Shown one piece after another: positions 12,869 through 23,404 of a stretch of 64,000 nucleotides of DNA (positions are counted from its first letter, which is position 1; every line of letters starts with the position of its first letter). Below the pieces are notes generated by a model. It did not search any database, was not told where the DNA came from, and saw nothing but the letters and a program-made list of their open reading frames with translations. The stretch lies in the NCBI GenBank assembly GCA_036245525.1, contig BTPG01000001.1, positions 183,069,102 to 183,133,101 on the forward strand, written 5' to 3'. Origin of the DNA: Semisulcospira habei. Its lineage: Eukaryota > Mollusca > Gastropoda > Semisulcospiridae. The position numbers and the translations under genes are program-made.

Positions 12869-13824
12869 CAGTGTCTGGGGGAATAATCTGTAATTCTTCT
12901 CTGACAAATGCCCTCTGCGGGGCTGGCTCATACACATAATAAATTGATGGTCCGCCAGCGCCAGGAATTATTTTTTCATATTGTTAAAGGACGTAGATCA
13001 AATGGGGTCGGTTGCTCTGCGCCTCACGTCATTCTCAGACTCACCGGGCTGATATAGATATCTCACCTGTTTTGTAAACAAATTTGTGTCAGGCGCCAGC
13101 AGCAGTCCTGACGGTGACATTGTTTTTGGCTCAGTCATTGTTTTCAATTTAATAGCATCAACGGGTTTTACATGGCCTTCATTATTCATTGCTTTTATCA
13201 CAGACGGTAATCTTTTTACCCACTCAGTGTTACATGTGTCATGCATGAGTTCCTTAGAATACTGGTAACTGAAAAGTCTTTCCGATAATTGCTTGTTGAA
13301 GTTCTCGACAATTGCCTGTGATCTGTGCACACCTGGAATGCTGTGTCTAACCAGTACACCATGCTTCACAAATAACTGATTAACGGCGCCCTTAAACTCA
13401 CTCCCATCATCGACTTGCACAAGTCTGGGGAATTTTAAAGGGCCTCTTTTATAGATACTTGATAACGCTGTCACTGCTGTGATAGCATTCTTGTCAGTTA
13501 TGGGCTCAGCGTCTTTGTACCTTGAAGCTATGTCAACCACAGTTAGTGCAAACTTGTAACGCTTTTTTCTTATTGTGTCGTGAGGTAGGAACAGGAGATC
13601 CATTTGATGTGTGTCATTTGGCGTAGTGTTTTCAAAATGAGGTCTTGTTATTTTTCTTGGCGCAGGTAAATATATTTGCCAAATTGCTTGTCTCTGTAAC
13701 CATTGTTTTATTTGATTGTTACATCACCGCCCATGGCCGCGTGTAATTTCTGAATCGCAGTTTTCCCCTTCCAGTACCCAATTGGGGAGTAATATATTTT
13801 CGATAGTTTATTTTTGTTTGTCAT
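12855..13824 (-). pseudogene. rve-type integrase pseudogene (element A)
   Basis: Matches the integrase at 27197-28168. The catalytic region is still open at 12998-13603 (MDLLFLP, VQVDDGSEFKG and AIVENFNK carry the D, D and E positions). The N-terminal part is disrupted by small indels (around 13710) and the C-terminal part loses frame near 12995. The 3' end runs into the 3' end of the polymerase pseudogene, the same tail-to-tail overlap as in the intact element. Confidence 0.85.
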
Positions 13825-14240
13825 TTTTTTCTAGCAATATAAAGTCCAGTAAAATATACAAATGTCATTCCCACTAGAACAAAGATTATCTCCCCGTTTC
13901 TTTGTTGTGGACTGGGTTGATAGTAATCACTAAGTTTCGGTTTTGGGGTGGTCATGTCATTACCCGTAATGAGAAAATATTCCTTAATTGCGTCGACATT
14001 AGAAAATGTATGCTGCGTGTGACCTTCAAGCCTGAGTTTTTCATTGATAAAATCAAGTTTCTCTATTCGTTGCTTCTCATAATCCTGCTGGGCTTGTGCT
14101 AATTTCTCAGACGCCTCATTGTGGCGCTTCATTTCTTCTGCAGATTCTTCTCTACCCACTTTTGAAAAGAGATAATTTGATCCACTGAATGCAAGTGCAT
14201 TGACCATGGCACCACTAATCATAATAGCTATTGTAGCCAT
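13821..14240 (-). CDS. 139-aa Polinton small membrane protein, open in element A
   Basis: Intact reading frame closely similar to the 144-aa protein at 26779-27213. It starts MATIAIMISGAMVNALAF, a short hydrophobic N-terminus, followed by a charged, coiled-coil-prone middle (about residues 30-75). A C-terminal hydrophobic segment (IIFVLVGMTFVYFTGLYIA) is followed by RKK. Two membrane-facing ends suggest a membrane-anchored structural protein (inference). Its 3' end touches the integrase start as in element B. Still open despite decay around it; expression is doubtful. Confidence 0.75.
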   Translation of the reverse strand: MATIAIMISGAMVNALAFSGSNYLFSKVGREESAEEMKRHNEASEKLAQAQQDYEKQRIEKLDFINEKLRLEGHTQHTFSNVDAIKEYFLITGNDMTTPKPKLSDYYQPSPQQRNGEIIFVLVGMTFVYFTGLYIARKK

Positions 14241-14249
14241 ACTTTTTAT

Positions 14250-14480
14250 TTACATAGAAACATTTTCTGGAATAATTCCATGCTTGATAAGAAAGTCTTT
14301 TGTTGCAATTGATGCTGTGCCAACTACAACTAGCTTAGCACTGTCTTCGAAGTCTAATCTACTCAGGTCTGCCAATTTCATTTTGAGTAGACTTTTCCCC
14401 AGCATAGAGTAAGCAACTGCTAGTCTGCTAATTACGGCAGAATGATACACAAGGTTCATTAAGTTTTTTGTTTCGCTCAT
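14250..14480 (-). CDS. 76-aa Polinton small protein, open in element A
   Basis: Almost identical to the 76-aa protein at 26540-26770. It starts MSETKNLMNLVYHSAVIS with a hydrophobic stretch over residues 10-30 and ends KDFLIKHGIIPENVSM. No enzymatic motif is seen. It lies 9 bp from the neighbouring 139-aa frame. The conserved tail suggests a specific, unknown role in the particle or at membranes (inference). Confidence 0.72.
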   Translation of the reverse strand: MSETKNLMNLVYHSAVISRLAVAYSMLGKSLLKMKLADLSRLDFEDSAKLVVVGTASIATKDFLIKHGIIPENVSM

Positions 14481-14516
14481 TTTCTAATGCAGTAAAAAAA
14501 TTTAAAAAAAAATTAA

Positions 14517-14998
14517 TCACTGCATTAGAAATGGGTTGACAATTTTTCGTATTGCTGGTAATGTGGAGACTACTTCTTTTGTTTTTGGAGTTTCTAATTT
14601 TTTGGTCACTGTTCGAGTCGGTGGTTTGTATTTTTTGTATAATTGGTAACTACGTAATCAAATCCAACAACAAATCCGGCAACTATATATTTTGTTGTTT
14701 CGGATTTAGACTCGGTTGGTAGTCTATCACTTTGATGTGGGTGTGACGGGGGTGAGGGTGTAGGTCCTGTTGGTCCTGACGGCAGTGTCACTGGTGCTGA
14801 CGGTGGGTCAGTTACATGAGCCTTTTCTGTTAACATCTTAAGCTCTAATTTTGTTTGTTTGTTCCATTCGGCTACTCTTTTTCCCGCCTGAATTCTGCCT
14901 GGGTTTTTAGTTTTGGTCACCATTTGAATCGATGTTGGGACAGGTTGTGGGGTCGTCTGTGAGGTCGTTTGTGGGTTGTCCATCATTTTCTTTTCCAA
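14517..14998 (-). pseudogene. 155-aa protein homologue, frameshifted (element A)
   Basis: Starts at 14998 and shares the basic block PGRIQAGKRVAEWNKQ and a proline-rich linker with the intact gene at 26037-26504. The predicted membrane segment YIVAGFVVGF is followed by a one-base shift near 14650. The conserved end (NPFLMQ, stop at 14517-14519) is found in another frame. Confidence 0.75.
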
Positions 14999-15443
14999 AC
15001 AAATTTAATTTTGAGAAATCAATATGGCTCCCAGTAACAAGCAATGTTAAAGCAGGCGCCAGGTATGTGCCAAACCTGTAATACATGAGGCAAGCTAATT
15101 TACCTATTGCACCTGATACTATGGGATTTGAACCCAAGTCACTACTTAATCCGTCAGTATCATCTGCTTAAAAAAAGTGGCTCACAGCTTTTGAATAGAG
15201 GGATACTAGAGACCGGCTCAGATCACGAGTCATTAGTGAAGCGATGTGATTATCATATTTAGCATGTAGTTTGATGATCTCGTCAGCAGTGAGTGATTCT
15301 ATATCTGTTGTATATTGTTTACCGAGATGAGTTTTGGATTATCCAGAAACAACTACAGACAAAAGACGCTGTTTTTTAGAGTCAAAGTCTTTGTTTTCTA
15401 TAGCACTGATATCGTTTAGAAGAAGTAATTCATCTTGATTCAT
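14907..15443 (-). pseudogene. 175-aa protein homologue, broken (element A)
   Basis: Start codon at 15443 corresponds to that of the intact gene at 25580. The N-terminal half has stops and frame changes (around 15340 and 15168). From 15137 the frame is open again and contains PIVSGAIGKLACLMYYRFGTYLAP, matching the hydrophobic core of the intact protein. The end overlaps the start of the 155-aa homologue, as in element B. Confidence 0.72.
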
Positions 15444-16012
15444 TTTATAATGAAATTAAAAAATTAAAACAAAAAAAAAACAACTAAATTGCAGGTAATT
15501 TTGAAATTTGTTATCAAGCAAAATCATGTTTTTCTAGAAAGTTACATGAACAGTAACTTCATACGTTTACCACCACTCAGCTATATAGTGAGTAACTTTT
15601 TAAGTTTACCCAAGGACGGTCTTGTCTGTCCTATAAGGGCTATTATCGTCTCACAGTGGGCTTACAAATTGCATGGTCACAGATTAAGGGACAACCCCTG
15701 CCACTCGCTGAGACAAGAGTGACTTAAAACAAATGTGTCACGTGTTGCCATTCACTTTTATTCAATCCCCTGTTTAAAACCTATTGGCATACCTAGGGGT
15801 CACCATTGTGATATTATGAATACAGTTTCAGTCAAGACATAACGTATGTTGTTTATTATCAAGTGCCGGTTGGCGTCTTACAAATCAATTGTGGTGTCAT
15901 GTGCAGTCCCTTAAAGCAAACATACCTGACACAGTACTGACAATTATTGGCTCTGCTCTGATTTATAAATCAGCACCCTGGTCACGTGAGAGCCAAGTGG
16001 AACATCATAATT
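15444..16012. other. Non-coding flank of element A
   Basis: Reads as the reverse complement of about 25260-25579 with small gaps (shared TTATCAAGCAAAATCATGTTT, CCTGACACAGTA and GGCTCTGC-like blocks). About 150 bp at 15725-15870 has no visible match. No gene seen. The similarity fades out near 16012. Confidence 0.7.
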
Positions 16013-16013
16013 A

Positions 16014-16560
16014 CAGGTTGCAATGCCATATGTGGCAATACCATACGCGGCATGTGCGGCACCATACGCGGCATGTAGTTCAAACCTTGTTTTACAAGTT
16101 TTCAGTATACTGTTCTCTTTAAGTCTCTCTTTGCGAGTAGGCCGACGAGGCTTGGCGACATGCATTTGCCACAAGCCACTGCATAGCCTTACAGCCCAAT
16201 ACTCTGGCACCACTCCTGAAAAAGTGAGTCGCGTTAACGTTATACCCAGCCAGCACACCAATATAGGTCCAATATTGGCCCAATATTGGCTCAGATATTG
16301 GGCCGATATATGGGTGGCAATATTGGTCCAATATTGGAAGCGCAAATTTGCCCGTTGTTGGCCCAATATCGGGTAAATGTTGGCTGCCAAGCTGGATCCA
16401 TTGTTGGCCCAATATCGGGTGAATGTTGGCTACCAATATAGTGCCAAGCTGGATCCATCCTAGAACCAGTATGGTGAATATAGGCTGCCAATATAGTGCC
16501 ATGCTTAATCCATTCTGGTGCCAACATGTAGCAAATATTCTGCCAACCTTTTTCCAACAT
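16014..16560. repeat. Dispersed repeat rich in CCAATATTGG palindromes
   Basis: Contains many copies of the self-complementary word CCAATATTGG and variants such as GCCCAATATCGGG and TGTTGGCTGCCAA, next to a unit beginning TATACCCAGCCAGCACACCAATATAGG. A related stretch ends in GTGCTGGGTATGT near 41250 in the other orientation. Open frames across it are simply translations of the repeat. Confidence 0.7.
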
Positions 16561-16793
16561 GAATAGTATTGTCGCAGATTTGGATATTGGTAATTTAATC
16601 CAGCTTTTTTTTCTGAGGAAAAAGACCATCATGCAAACATATATTAATCTGATAGTTAGCTTCATTATGAGCCAACACTAGGCCTGGACAATTGCCATTT
16701 TCCCTTTGCATGGCAAGATCAAATCAAACGTTCATCAAAATATGTAACACCTACCTCAAAACACAACTTAAAAAGAAAGACCTGAACTCAGAT

Positions 16794-19700
16794 TCACAGT
16801 CTCTCCTTCTCTCTTGGCTTGACTTCGCGAACGAAGATTTTATAGGAGTTGACCACGACGTCTGCAGGCTTGTTCGTGGCTGCGGAGGCCAATCCGAGAC
16901 AGGCAGGTTCGACCGCAGTGGCTGCAGGGAAGGTATGGCCAGGGTTCTGAGCTGCGGCATCTCTGTTTTTTCTCCTGAGCCGCTTGTCCTTAAGGCTAGC
17001 TCTGTGAGAGTCCTCAAAGGAGACAGCTGCCTTGTAAATGGTGGAGCGCCAGGTGTCACGGTCCGCAGCAAGCGAAGACCACTGGTGGTGGTCGATTTGG
17101 CAGGCACTAAGTGACTTCTTGAGACAGTCTTTGTATCTCTTCTTTGGTGCCCCTCTGTCACAGTGTCCAGTAGCAAGCTCGCCGAACAGTGTGATCTTTG
17201 GTAGACGATGATCCTCCATCCTGGAGACATGCCCCGCCCAGCGGAGCTGTGTCCGCAGCAGCAAAGCCTCGATGCTCACAGTTTCAGCCTGTTCAAGGAC
17301 CTCGACGTTGGTGACATAGTCACTCCAGTGAATGCCCAGGATGGTACGTAGGCAGCGCTGGTGGAAGCGTTCGAGGAGTCGTAGTTGGCTGCGGTAGAGG
17401 GCCCAGGACTCGGAACCATACAGCAGGGTGGTGAGGACCACAGCTCTGTACACGCTGATCTTGGTGCCTGTTTTCAGCTGTTGATTGTGCCACACCCGCT
17501 TGAAAAGTCGCCCGAAAGCGCTGTTCGCTTTTGCCAGCCTGCTGTCAAGCTCCTTGTCCAGCTTGGCGTCCGACGTGATAATGCAGCCAAGGTAGGTAAA
17601 CTGGTGCACTGACTTTAGTTCAGACTCGCCAATGGTGATGTGCGGAGGGCGATACACTGTCTTGGGTGCCGGCTGATGGAGGACCTCTGTCTTTTTCAGA
17701 CTGACCTCGAGTCCAAAGAGCTGGGCAGCATCTGCGAAGCAAGACGTGATGCGCTGCAGGGCTCTCTCTGTGTGTGCAACGAGGGCAGCATCATCAGCAA
17801 AAAGCAGCTCACGAATCAGTTGGTCTAGGGTTTTCGTGTGGGCCTGCAGTCGTCTGAGGTTGAACAGGCTGCCATCGAGACGATACCTGATGTACACTGC
17901 ATCGTCATCATCGAGGTCCACTGTGGCCTGCTTCAACATCATGCTAAAAAAGATGGTGAAGAGGGTCGGTGCCAGCACGCAGCCCTGCTTTACGCCGTTG
18001 AGAATAGGGAATGGTTCTGAGAGGTCATTGTTGAGTCTGACCTGGCCTTGCTGGTCCTCGTGTAGCTGGACAATCATGTTGAGGAACTTTGGGGGACAGC
18101 CAAGTCGCTCCAGGATCTGCCACATGCCTTGCCTGCTCACAGTGTCGAACGCTTTTGTTAGGTCGACAAATGTTACGTACAGCCCTTTGTTCTGCTCGCG
18201 GCACTTCTCCTGTAGCTGTCTCAGCACAAAGACCATATCGGTGGTGCTCCTGTTTGCTCTGAAGCCACACTGGCCCTCTGGGAGTTGGTCTTCAGCGATG
18301 GCAGGTACCAGCCGGTTCAGGAGCAGCCTTGCAAGGATTTTCCCAGCAATGGACAGCAGGGTAATTCCCCGATAATTGGAACAGTCAGACTTCTCGCCTT
18401 TGTTCTTGTACAGGGTGATAACGACTGCATCACGGAGATCTTTTGGTAGTGTTCCTTCCTCCCAGCAGCAGAGAAAGAGGTCATGGAGCTTGTTGTGCAG
18501 TGCTGTGCCTCCATGTTTCCAGATCTCTGGCGGTATTCCATCAATGCCTGCTGCTTTGCCACTCTTGAGCTGGTGGATGGCTGTGAGGGTCTCTTCAGCG
18601 GTGGGCGGTTCGTCCAATTCAACCTTTACTGGGAGGTGTGGGATTTGTAGGACAACTGCTTCTTGAACAGTGCGCTCAGCGCTGAAGAGGCTGTGAAAGT
18701 ATTCCGACCAGCGGTTCAAGATGGAGGTATTATCTGTGAGGAGTGCCTGGCCATTCGCGCTTCGCAGAGGACTTTGTACCAGGTGCCTGGGGCCATACAC
18801 TGCTTTCAGTGCTTCGTAGAAGCCCCTGTAGTCACCATTGTCAGCGCAAAGCTGGGTCCTCTGTGCAAGTCTGGTCCACCACTCATTCTGGAGATCTCTG
18901 AGCTTGCGCTGGAGACTGCTGCAGACGAGGCGGAAGGCAGACTTCTTCACAGGGCAGGAAGGCTGGGCTAGGTGGGCCTGATGGGCGGCTCTTTTTTTTG
19001 CTAGGTGTTCCTGGATCTCTACATTGTTTTCGTCAAACCAGTCTTTGTTCTTCTTTCTGGCGAAGCCCAAGACTTCTGCAGAGGATTTTGCAATAGCAGT
19101 TTTCAGTTGTTCCCAAAGTGTTTCAGGGGAGGAGTCTACTGGGTCCGCTGTGTCTTTGAGCCTGCGCTGTAAATCTGTCTGAAAGGCAGCTTTCACATCG
19201 TCACGCTGAAGGCTGGCAACATCAAGCTTTTTCTTGGGGGGCCCCCATTTCTTGGGTTTTGGCTTGAAGTTTTGCCTGAGTTTGCAGCGGACAAGACGGT
19301 GGTCAGTGTGGCACTCTGCGCTGGGCATCACTCTGGTGAGGAGGACGTCACTGCGGTCCCTCTGACGCACTAGGACATAGTCGATAAGGTGCCAGTGTTT
19401 GGAGCGAGGATGCATCCAGGTGGTCTTTCGACTGTCCTTTTGCTGAAAAGTAGTGTTGGTGATGACCAGTTGCTGCTCCGCACAGAACTCCAACAGTAGG
19501 CGGCCATTGTCATTGCAGTTCCCCACGCCATGCTTGCCGAGGACTCCTTTCCAGGCTTCAGAGTCCTGGCCCACTCTGGCGTTGAAGTCGCCAAGGATGA
19601 TGACTTTGTCGTCTGCAGGGGTACTCTGTAGGAGGCTGCGCAGGTCAGTGTAAAACTTGTCCTTTTCAGCAGGCTCTGCCAGGAGGGTTGGGGAGTACAC

Positions 19701-20066
19701 ACTGAGAAGGGTGACGTGTTGCTGGTGTCTCAGTGGGAGGCGCATGGACATGATGCGGTCTGAGTGGCCCGTTGGTAGGTTTTCCAGCTTAGTCGCAATG
19801 GATGTCTTGACCATGAAACCCACACCTGAGAGCCGTCTTTCTGATGCAGGCCTGCCTGACCAGTAGAGGGTGTACCCAGCACCAAGTTCTTGGAGGCTGC
19901 CTTCGTCCGGAAGGCGTACTTCGCTGAGCGCGGCGATGTCGATGTTTAACCTCCGCAATTCATGGGCAATGAGGGCGGAGCGACGTTCAGGGCGTCCGCT
20001 GTCTGCTTTGTCGAGCATGGTTCGGACGTTCCAGCATGCTACGTTGAGTCCGGTCGTGGTCGTCAT
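16794..20066 (-). CDS. LINE polyprotein: APE endonuclease plus reverse transcriptase
   Basis: An open frame of 1,090 codons. Residues 1-240 form an exonuclease/endonuclease/phosphatase domain (NVACWNVRTM, ILGDFNARVG, HLIDYVLV, TDHRLV). Residues about 480-760 are the reverse transcriptase (GKAAGIDGIPPEIW, FVDLTKAFDTV, NGVKQGCVLAPTLF, LLFADDAALV with the catalytic FADD). The thumb and an RWAGHVSRM block follow. The C-terminus is off-frame: loss of one C in a run near 16930 replaces the Cys-Cys-His zinc finger of copy 2 (CSHCGRTC) with an unrelated tail, and the frame runs past the element end. Clade is uncertain (RTE- or Nimb/I-like). Confidence 0.88.
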   Translation of the reverse strand: MTTTTGLNVACWNVRTMLDKADSGRPERRSALIAHELRRLNIDIAALSEVRLPDEGSLQELGAGYTLYWSGRPASERRLSGVGFMVKTSIATKLENLPTGHSDRIMSMRLPLRHQQHVTLLSVYSPTLLAEPAEKDKFYTDLRSLLQSTPADDKVIILGDFNARVGQDSEAWKGVLGKHGVGNCNDNGRLLLEFCAEQQLVITNTTFQQKDSRKTTWMHPRSKHWHLIDYVLVRQRDRSDVLLTRVMPSAECHTDHRLVRCKLRQNFKPKPKKWGPPKKKLDVASLQRDDVKAAFQTDLQRRLKDTADPVDSSPETLWEQLKTAIAKSSAEVLGFARKKNKDWFDENNVEIQEHLAKKRAAHQAHLAQPSCPVKKSAFRLVCSSLQRKLRDLQNEWWTRLAQRTQLCADNGDYRGFYEALKAVYGPRHLVQSPLRSANGQALLTDNTSILNRWSEYFHSLFSAERTVQEAVVLQIPHLPVKVELDEPPTAEETLTAIHQLKSGKAAGIDGIPPEIWKHGGTALHNKLHDLFLCCWEEGTLPKDLRDAVVITLYKNKGEKSDCSNYRGITLLSIAGKILARLLLNRLVPAIAEDQLPEGQCGFRANRSTTDMVFVLRQLQEKCREQNKGLYVTFVDLTKAFDTVSRQGMWQILERLGCPPKFLNMIVQLHEDQQGQVRLNNDLSEPFPILNGVKQGCVLAPTLFTIFFSMMLKQATVDLDDDDAVYIRYRLDGSLFNLRRLQAHTKTLDQLIRELLFADDAALVAHTERALQRITSCFADAAQLFGLEVSLKKTEVLHQPAPKTVYRPPHITIGESELKSVHQFTYLGCIITSDAKLDKELDSRLAKANSAFGRLFKRVWHNQQLKTGTKISVYRAVVLTTLLYGSESWALYRSQLRLLERFHQRCLRTILGIHWSDYVTNVEVLEQAETVSIEALLLRTQLRWAGHVSRMEDHRLPKITLFGELATGHCDRGAPKKRYKDCLKKSLSACQIDHHQWSSLAADRDTWRSTIYKAAVSFEDSHRASLKDKRLRRKNRDAAAQNPGHTFPAATAVEPACLGLASAATNKPADVVVNSYKIFVREVKPREKERL

Positions 20067-20433
20067 GAGAGTGGATCCGTTATTCTTTCTTGTTTTTTGA
20101 CCGCAGGAGAAGATGCCCGTTGACCGCGGCTAGCCAACTGGGGTTGCGAGGGGACGAGCTTTGGTTAGGCCACCTTTTCTAGGCCCCTCTCCGTGTGGAG
20201 CAAGCAGTGCTGTCCCTAGAGAAGGCTGCTTGGTCGTTCAGGGTGTGCCGAGTGATGTTGTCATCCCGAGGTCAACATCAGGCGACCAATATCCTGAACC
20301 GCCTGTATGCAGGTTTGAGACTACGGCTTCCAGTGACATCTTTCACCTGCCGTTTCGCCCCTCGCCCGTCGCTACAGGACTTGGAATGGTCAGTGTCATG
20401 GTCCGTGGACGTTTCCTAAAGCCTGCGCGGTGG
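16801..20433 (-). mobile_element. Near-complete non-LTR retrotransposon (copy 1), 10-bp target duplication
   Basis: GATTCACAGT at 16791-16800 is repeated at 20434-20443. The element is 3,633 bp: a 5' untranslated region (20067-20433), one long ORF, and almost no 3' region. Compared with copy 2 (59846-63880), the 5' end stops inside the untranslated region, so the tRNA-like head is missing (5' truncation). Sequence divergence from copy 2 is low, indicating fairly recent activity. Confidence 0.88.
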
Positions 20434-20527
20434 GATTCACAGTGATGCACAAGTTTAATCCGATTTTCAGTTTTATAAAAAGAAAACACTAACTATACCG
20501 AATAATTAAGGACAATGATTATCTCAT

Positions 20528-20732
20528 TTAACCCTTTCCATCCTGATACATTACTGCCTGAAATAATTTGACCATGATAGCTCAAGAATAGTGCCAGAAC
20601 AGCTTGATGCACAGCTCTGGCACCACCCTTGAACTAAAATGGTTGATCTATATATCCTTACCCATAACATACCTTTCACAGGGCAATCTGAATTTTAAAA
20701 ATATCACCCTCAAGCAGGATTCAATGGATTAA
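20528..20732. mobile_element. TTAA-bounded palindromic MITE (family 1)
   Basis: Begins TTAACCCTTTCCATCCTGAT and ends in GGATTAA, with TTAA at both ends. The middle carries the family's inverted core, GTGCCAGAACAGCT and AGCTCTGGCACCACCC. TTAA boundaries suggest mobilisation by a piggyBac-like transposase (inference). Related copies lie at 21106-21318, 23405-23555 and 54122-54337. Confidence 0.7.
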
Positions 20733-21105
20733 TTAACCCCCCTCCCCCCCACCCCCCGCACAAAAAAAGAAACCTGTCTGTAACAATACACAAAATGTAA
20801 AAAAAACCATGCCCACAATTATTGAATTAACAAAACAATTGTTCTGATACATGACATACAAAAACCATCTCTGAATGTACATACACACAGATGTTCAGGT
20901 ACTGGCAATAGAATCTGTAAACATAACAGATTTTGTACACAGCACACTTTTTACCTGCGCCCATAAATAACTTTCATACAGATTAACAGAATATACTGAC
21001 ATAATTCGATTGGAGACTAAATTTCCTCATAAACATACAGGATTTGGCACAAACAACATTGGTTATGAAAAAAAAAAGAAGAGAATCTCATATGACTTGC
21101 CCTTA

Positions 21106-21318
21106 TTAACCCTTTTCATCCTAATACACACCTGCTTGAAATTAATTTGACTATGATAATTCAATGGTGGTGCCAGAATAGCTTGGCACCTGAGACACCA
21201 AGCTATTCTGGCACTACCCATAAACTAAAATGGTTAATCTGTCGCAAAATATGTAATGTAGCCTTCATAGGACAATAAGCAAATCTGACAAAATCAGCCT
21301 CTGGATGTAATGGGTTAA
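21106..21318. mobile_element. TTAA-bounded palindromic MITE (family 1)
   Basis: TTAACCCTTTTCATCCTAAT at the left and ATGTAATGGGTTAA at the right. The central inverted core is GTGCCAGAATAGCTTGG and CCAAGCTATTCTGGCAC. No coding capacity. Confidence 0.75.
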
Positions 21319-21966
21319 AAATAGTATCAAATAAAACCTTAAATGTAATTGGGGGGGGGGGGGAAGGGGTAAAAGTTCATGCATGCAGCCAGTTAGCATT
21401 TTAATAACTTGCAACTAAAAGCAGGTTTGCTCTACGTTGCTTGAAAGCCCTAAACTAGCCAGTAGCTGCCATCACTTTTCAAACATAAACACTTCTGCAA
21501 CAGATGGTTACAAAACATGTGCATGTCTTATTAAAATGTTATGTGCAACAACAAAAAAACATGAGGCAAGCTTAAGTGATCAGGCAGACTATACTTGTAA
21601 AAATAAACAATATGTTTACAAGCATCTTGGCCCGACTGATTTAACAGTGTAGCAAACTGAATATTTGAATCAGAATGAAACTTAATATTGCAATCAAAAT
21701 TAGTTTAATTTTCTTCTGACATGGACAGTTTAGTTGAAATTAATGTCCCAATGCTTGAAGTTGATGTTGCTTTGACCAGAAAAAAAGTTAATTAAAAATT
21801 CTAAGATGGTAGACAGAAATGACAGATCTATACCATATATAACCATTACACAACATATATTTTATAAGTTTTCATAACAAAAGAAATTGTAGTTTTCACA
21901 AAATCACAAAACATGCACTACATTCTAGTTTCTACTTAATATGATAAATCTGATGACAACAGATGA
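21319..21966. other. AT-rich intergenic stretch
   Basis: No gene, repeat unit or motif recognised apart from a poly-G run at 21351-21367. Confidence 0.5.
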
Positions 21967-22058
21967 TTAACCCTTTGGCTGTCTGTATTGCACTATGTCG
22001 CAATGATTCCTGCAGGAATCATCACAATGCCAGGCAGTACTGATAGCCAGAGGGTTAA
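21967..22058. mobile_element. 92-bp TTAA-bounded palindrome (MITE family 2)
   Basis: TTAACCCTTTGGCTGTCTG at the left and CAGCCAGAGGGTTAA-like sequence at the right form an almost perfect hairpin around AATGATTCCTGCAGGAATCAT. The TTAA ends match those of family 1, but the interior differs. Confidence 0.7.
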
Positions 22059-22307
22059 GCAGCTTGCAGAGAAACTAAAACTATACTAATTCACTGTCAG
22101 TGTGTGTGTGCTCACTTTGCCGCCTCCCTCCTCTGCTTATTCCCATCGCGATCAATTGATCCAGTAACTGAGTAAGCCATTTAGCTAAAACATGGTCTAT
22201 GTCTGTTGCACTGCCATGGCACCTTCTCACACCATCTGAAAATAAAATGCATGTCTGATTACTGAATCCTGTAGAGTTGACCTTTAAGAGAGGTCACTGA
22301 AATTGGT

Positions 22308-22313
22308 GTTATA
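22308..22313. repeat. Target-site duplication (left) of Polinton B: GTTATA
   Basis: Identical to 39332-39337 and directly abuts the terminal inverted repeat on each side. A 6-bp duplication is the known hallmark of Polinton integration. Confidence 0.9.
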
Positions 22314-22480
22314 AGAGATAATAGAAAGTACTTTCCAAAGACTTCGGATTACCCATTGTCTTAATTAACCCCAATAATTAACTAATTATGGTCGTTAACG
22401 TCCACACTGTCGTTTCTCTCAAATCAAACCAAAATCCTGACAGTGCAATCTATAATAGACTAATGACTTTTACACACCCC
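22314..22480 (+). repeat. Left terminal inverted repeat of Polinton B
   Basis: Matches the reverse complement of 39164-39331 with one substitution (ATTATGG against ATTACGG) and one T-run length difference. The outer word AGAGATAATAGAAAG and the inner part ending TACACACCCC are shared. High similarity of the two arms indicates recent replication or insertion. Confidence 0.92.
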
Positions 22481-23404
22481 AAATAATTAAAAAATTACTC
22501 CTCATTGTCTCTCAATACTGTCAGAGTCGATTTCCGAAAAACTCGCAAGCTCTGTTCGACACATAATATTCCAGTTCACGCTTGACAAAACAAACTGACT
22601 CTTTTCAGTGCAGTCAGAGTGGGGGGGGGGGGACAGGTCGCCGCGACTTATTAACAAAAGGTGGCTCAGTGCAGCTTTATTGAAAACCTCTTTGAAAACA
22701 GCTCTGCTCAGGTCGTGTTCAAAACTTGTCAATGCCTGCACATGTGCTGGAAAAGAGTTGTTCGTCTGACTTTTCAGAAAATCGATTAGGGACCATGTTA
22801 AATAGTGGGACCAGAAAATCTCATCTGATTTTGTAGAGGTAGGTAACACATACATACACACACACATACACAATCACACACTATCTACATAAAATAACAT
22901 TTCATGTGATATACACTGTCAGAGTCGATTTCCGAGGAACACGATTTTCTATACCAGTTAGCCTACCCTCTCACTGTGTACACAAAGCGTCGGGCACAGC
23001 CCGAACATAATGGCTTGTTATGACAAAAGCTATTTTATTGACTGTGACACTGATGTAAAACGACACAGATAACACTTTTTATCACAGGCCTTTTAAATCT
23101 TGTCTACCACTGTTCATTGAGGTCTAGATTCATAGATTCACATGAGCTCCGTTTCACAACATTTTCGATTGGAAACTAACAGACGCATAACTCTCACTGT
23201 GTACACACAGTACTCGTATGTATAATTTCTGTTTATAACATAACTTTAGAAGTCTATGCAGACATCTAAGTGCATTCATGTACACGACGCTTTAAATCAG
23301 CCCATGCGTGGACAAAAGCCTCGGCGTTTCTATGTACGTGCGCGTTGCTGTTGCTGTTGCTACTGACTTATCTGCGCATAAAAGGACGCACAATCTGAAT
23401 GCAC
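22481..23404. repeat. Subterminal region with duplicated terminus-derived motif
   Basis: CTGTCAGAGTCGATTTCCGA occurs at about 22509 and again at about 22918. In the right arm the corresponding motif directly follows the terminal repeat, so about 430 bp here look inserted or duplicated. Sequence from 22918 to about 23170 matches, in reverse, 48420-48740 (AAAATGTTGTGAAACGG, CTTTTGTCATAACAAG). Contains a poly-G run at 22621-22632. No gene seen. Confidence 0.65.

Larger units (their letters stand above)
1..16012 (-). mobile_element. Degenerate Polinton/Maverick copy (element A), left part outside window
   Basis: Gene order is the mirror image of the complete element at 22314-39331: coiled-coil gene, capsid, ATPase, small gene, polymerase, integrase, then four small genes, each in the opposite orientation to its counterpart. 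The non-coding stretch 15444-16012 still matches the reverse complement of about 25260-25579, then homology stops, so the terminal repeat expected to the right is missing or lost. Large genes carry stops and frameshifts, and at least four later insertions sit inside. The left end lies outside the window. It is therefore an old, inactive copy. Confidence 0.9.

Noticed and set aside
13821..14480. Element A small genes as proof that A is active
   Set aside because: Short frames survive by chance more easily; every large gene of A is broken.
15944..16665. Overlapping frames rich in PILGQYW-type repeats
   Set aside because: They arise from CCAATATTGG palindromes read in several frames.
16794..20066. 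LINE copy 1 as fully functional
   Set aside because: The frame is long, but its C-terminal zinc finger is lost by a one-base shift and the 5' end is truncated.
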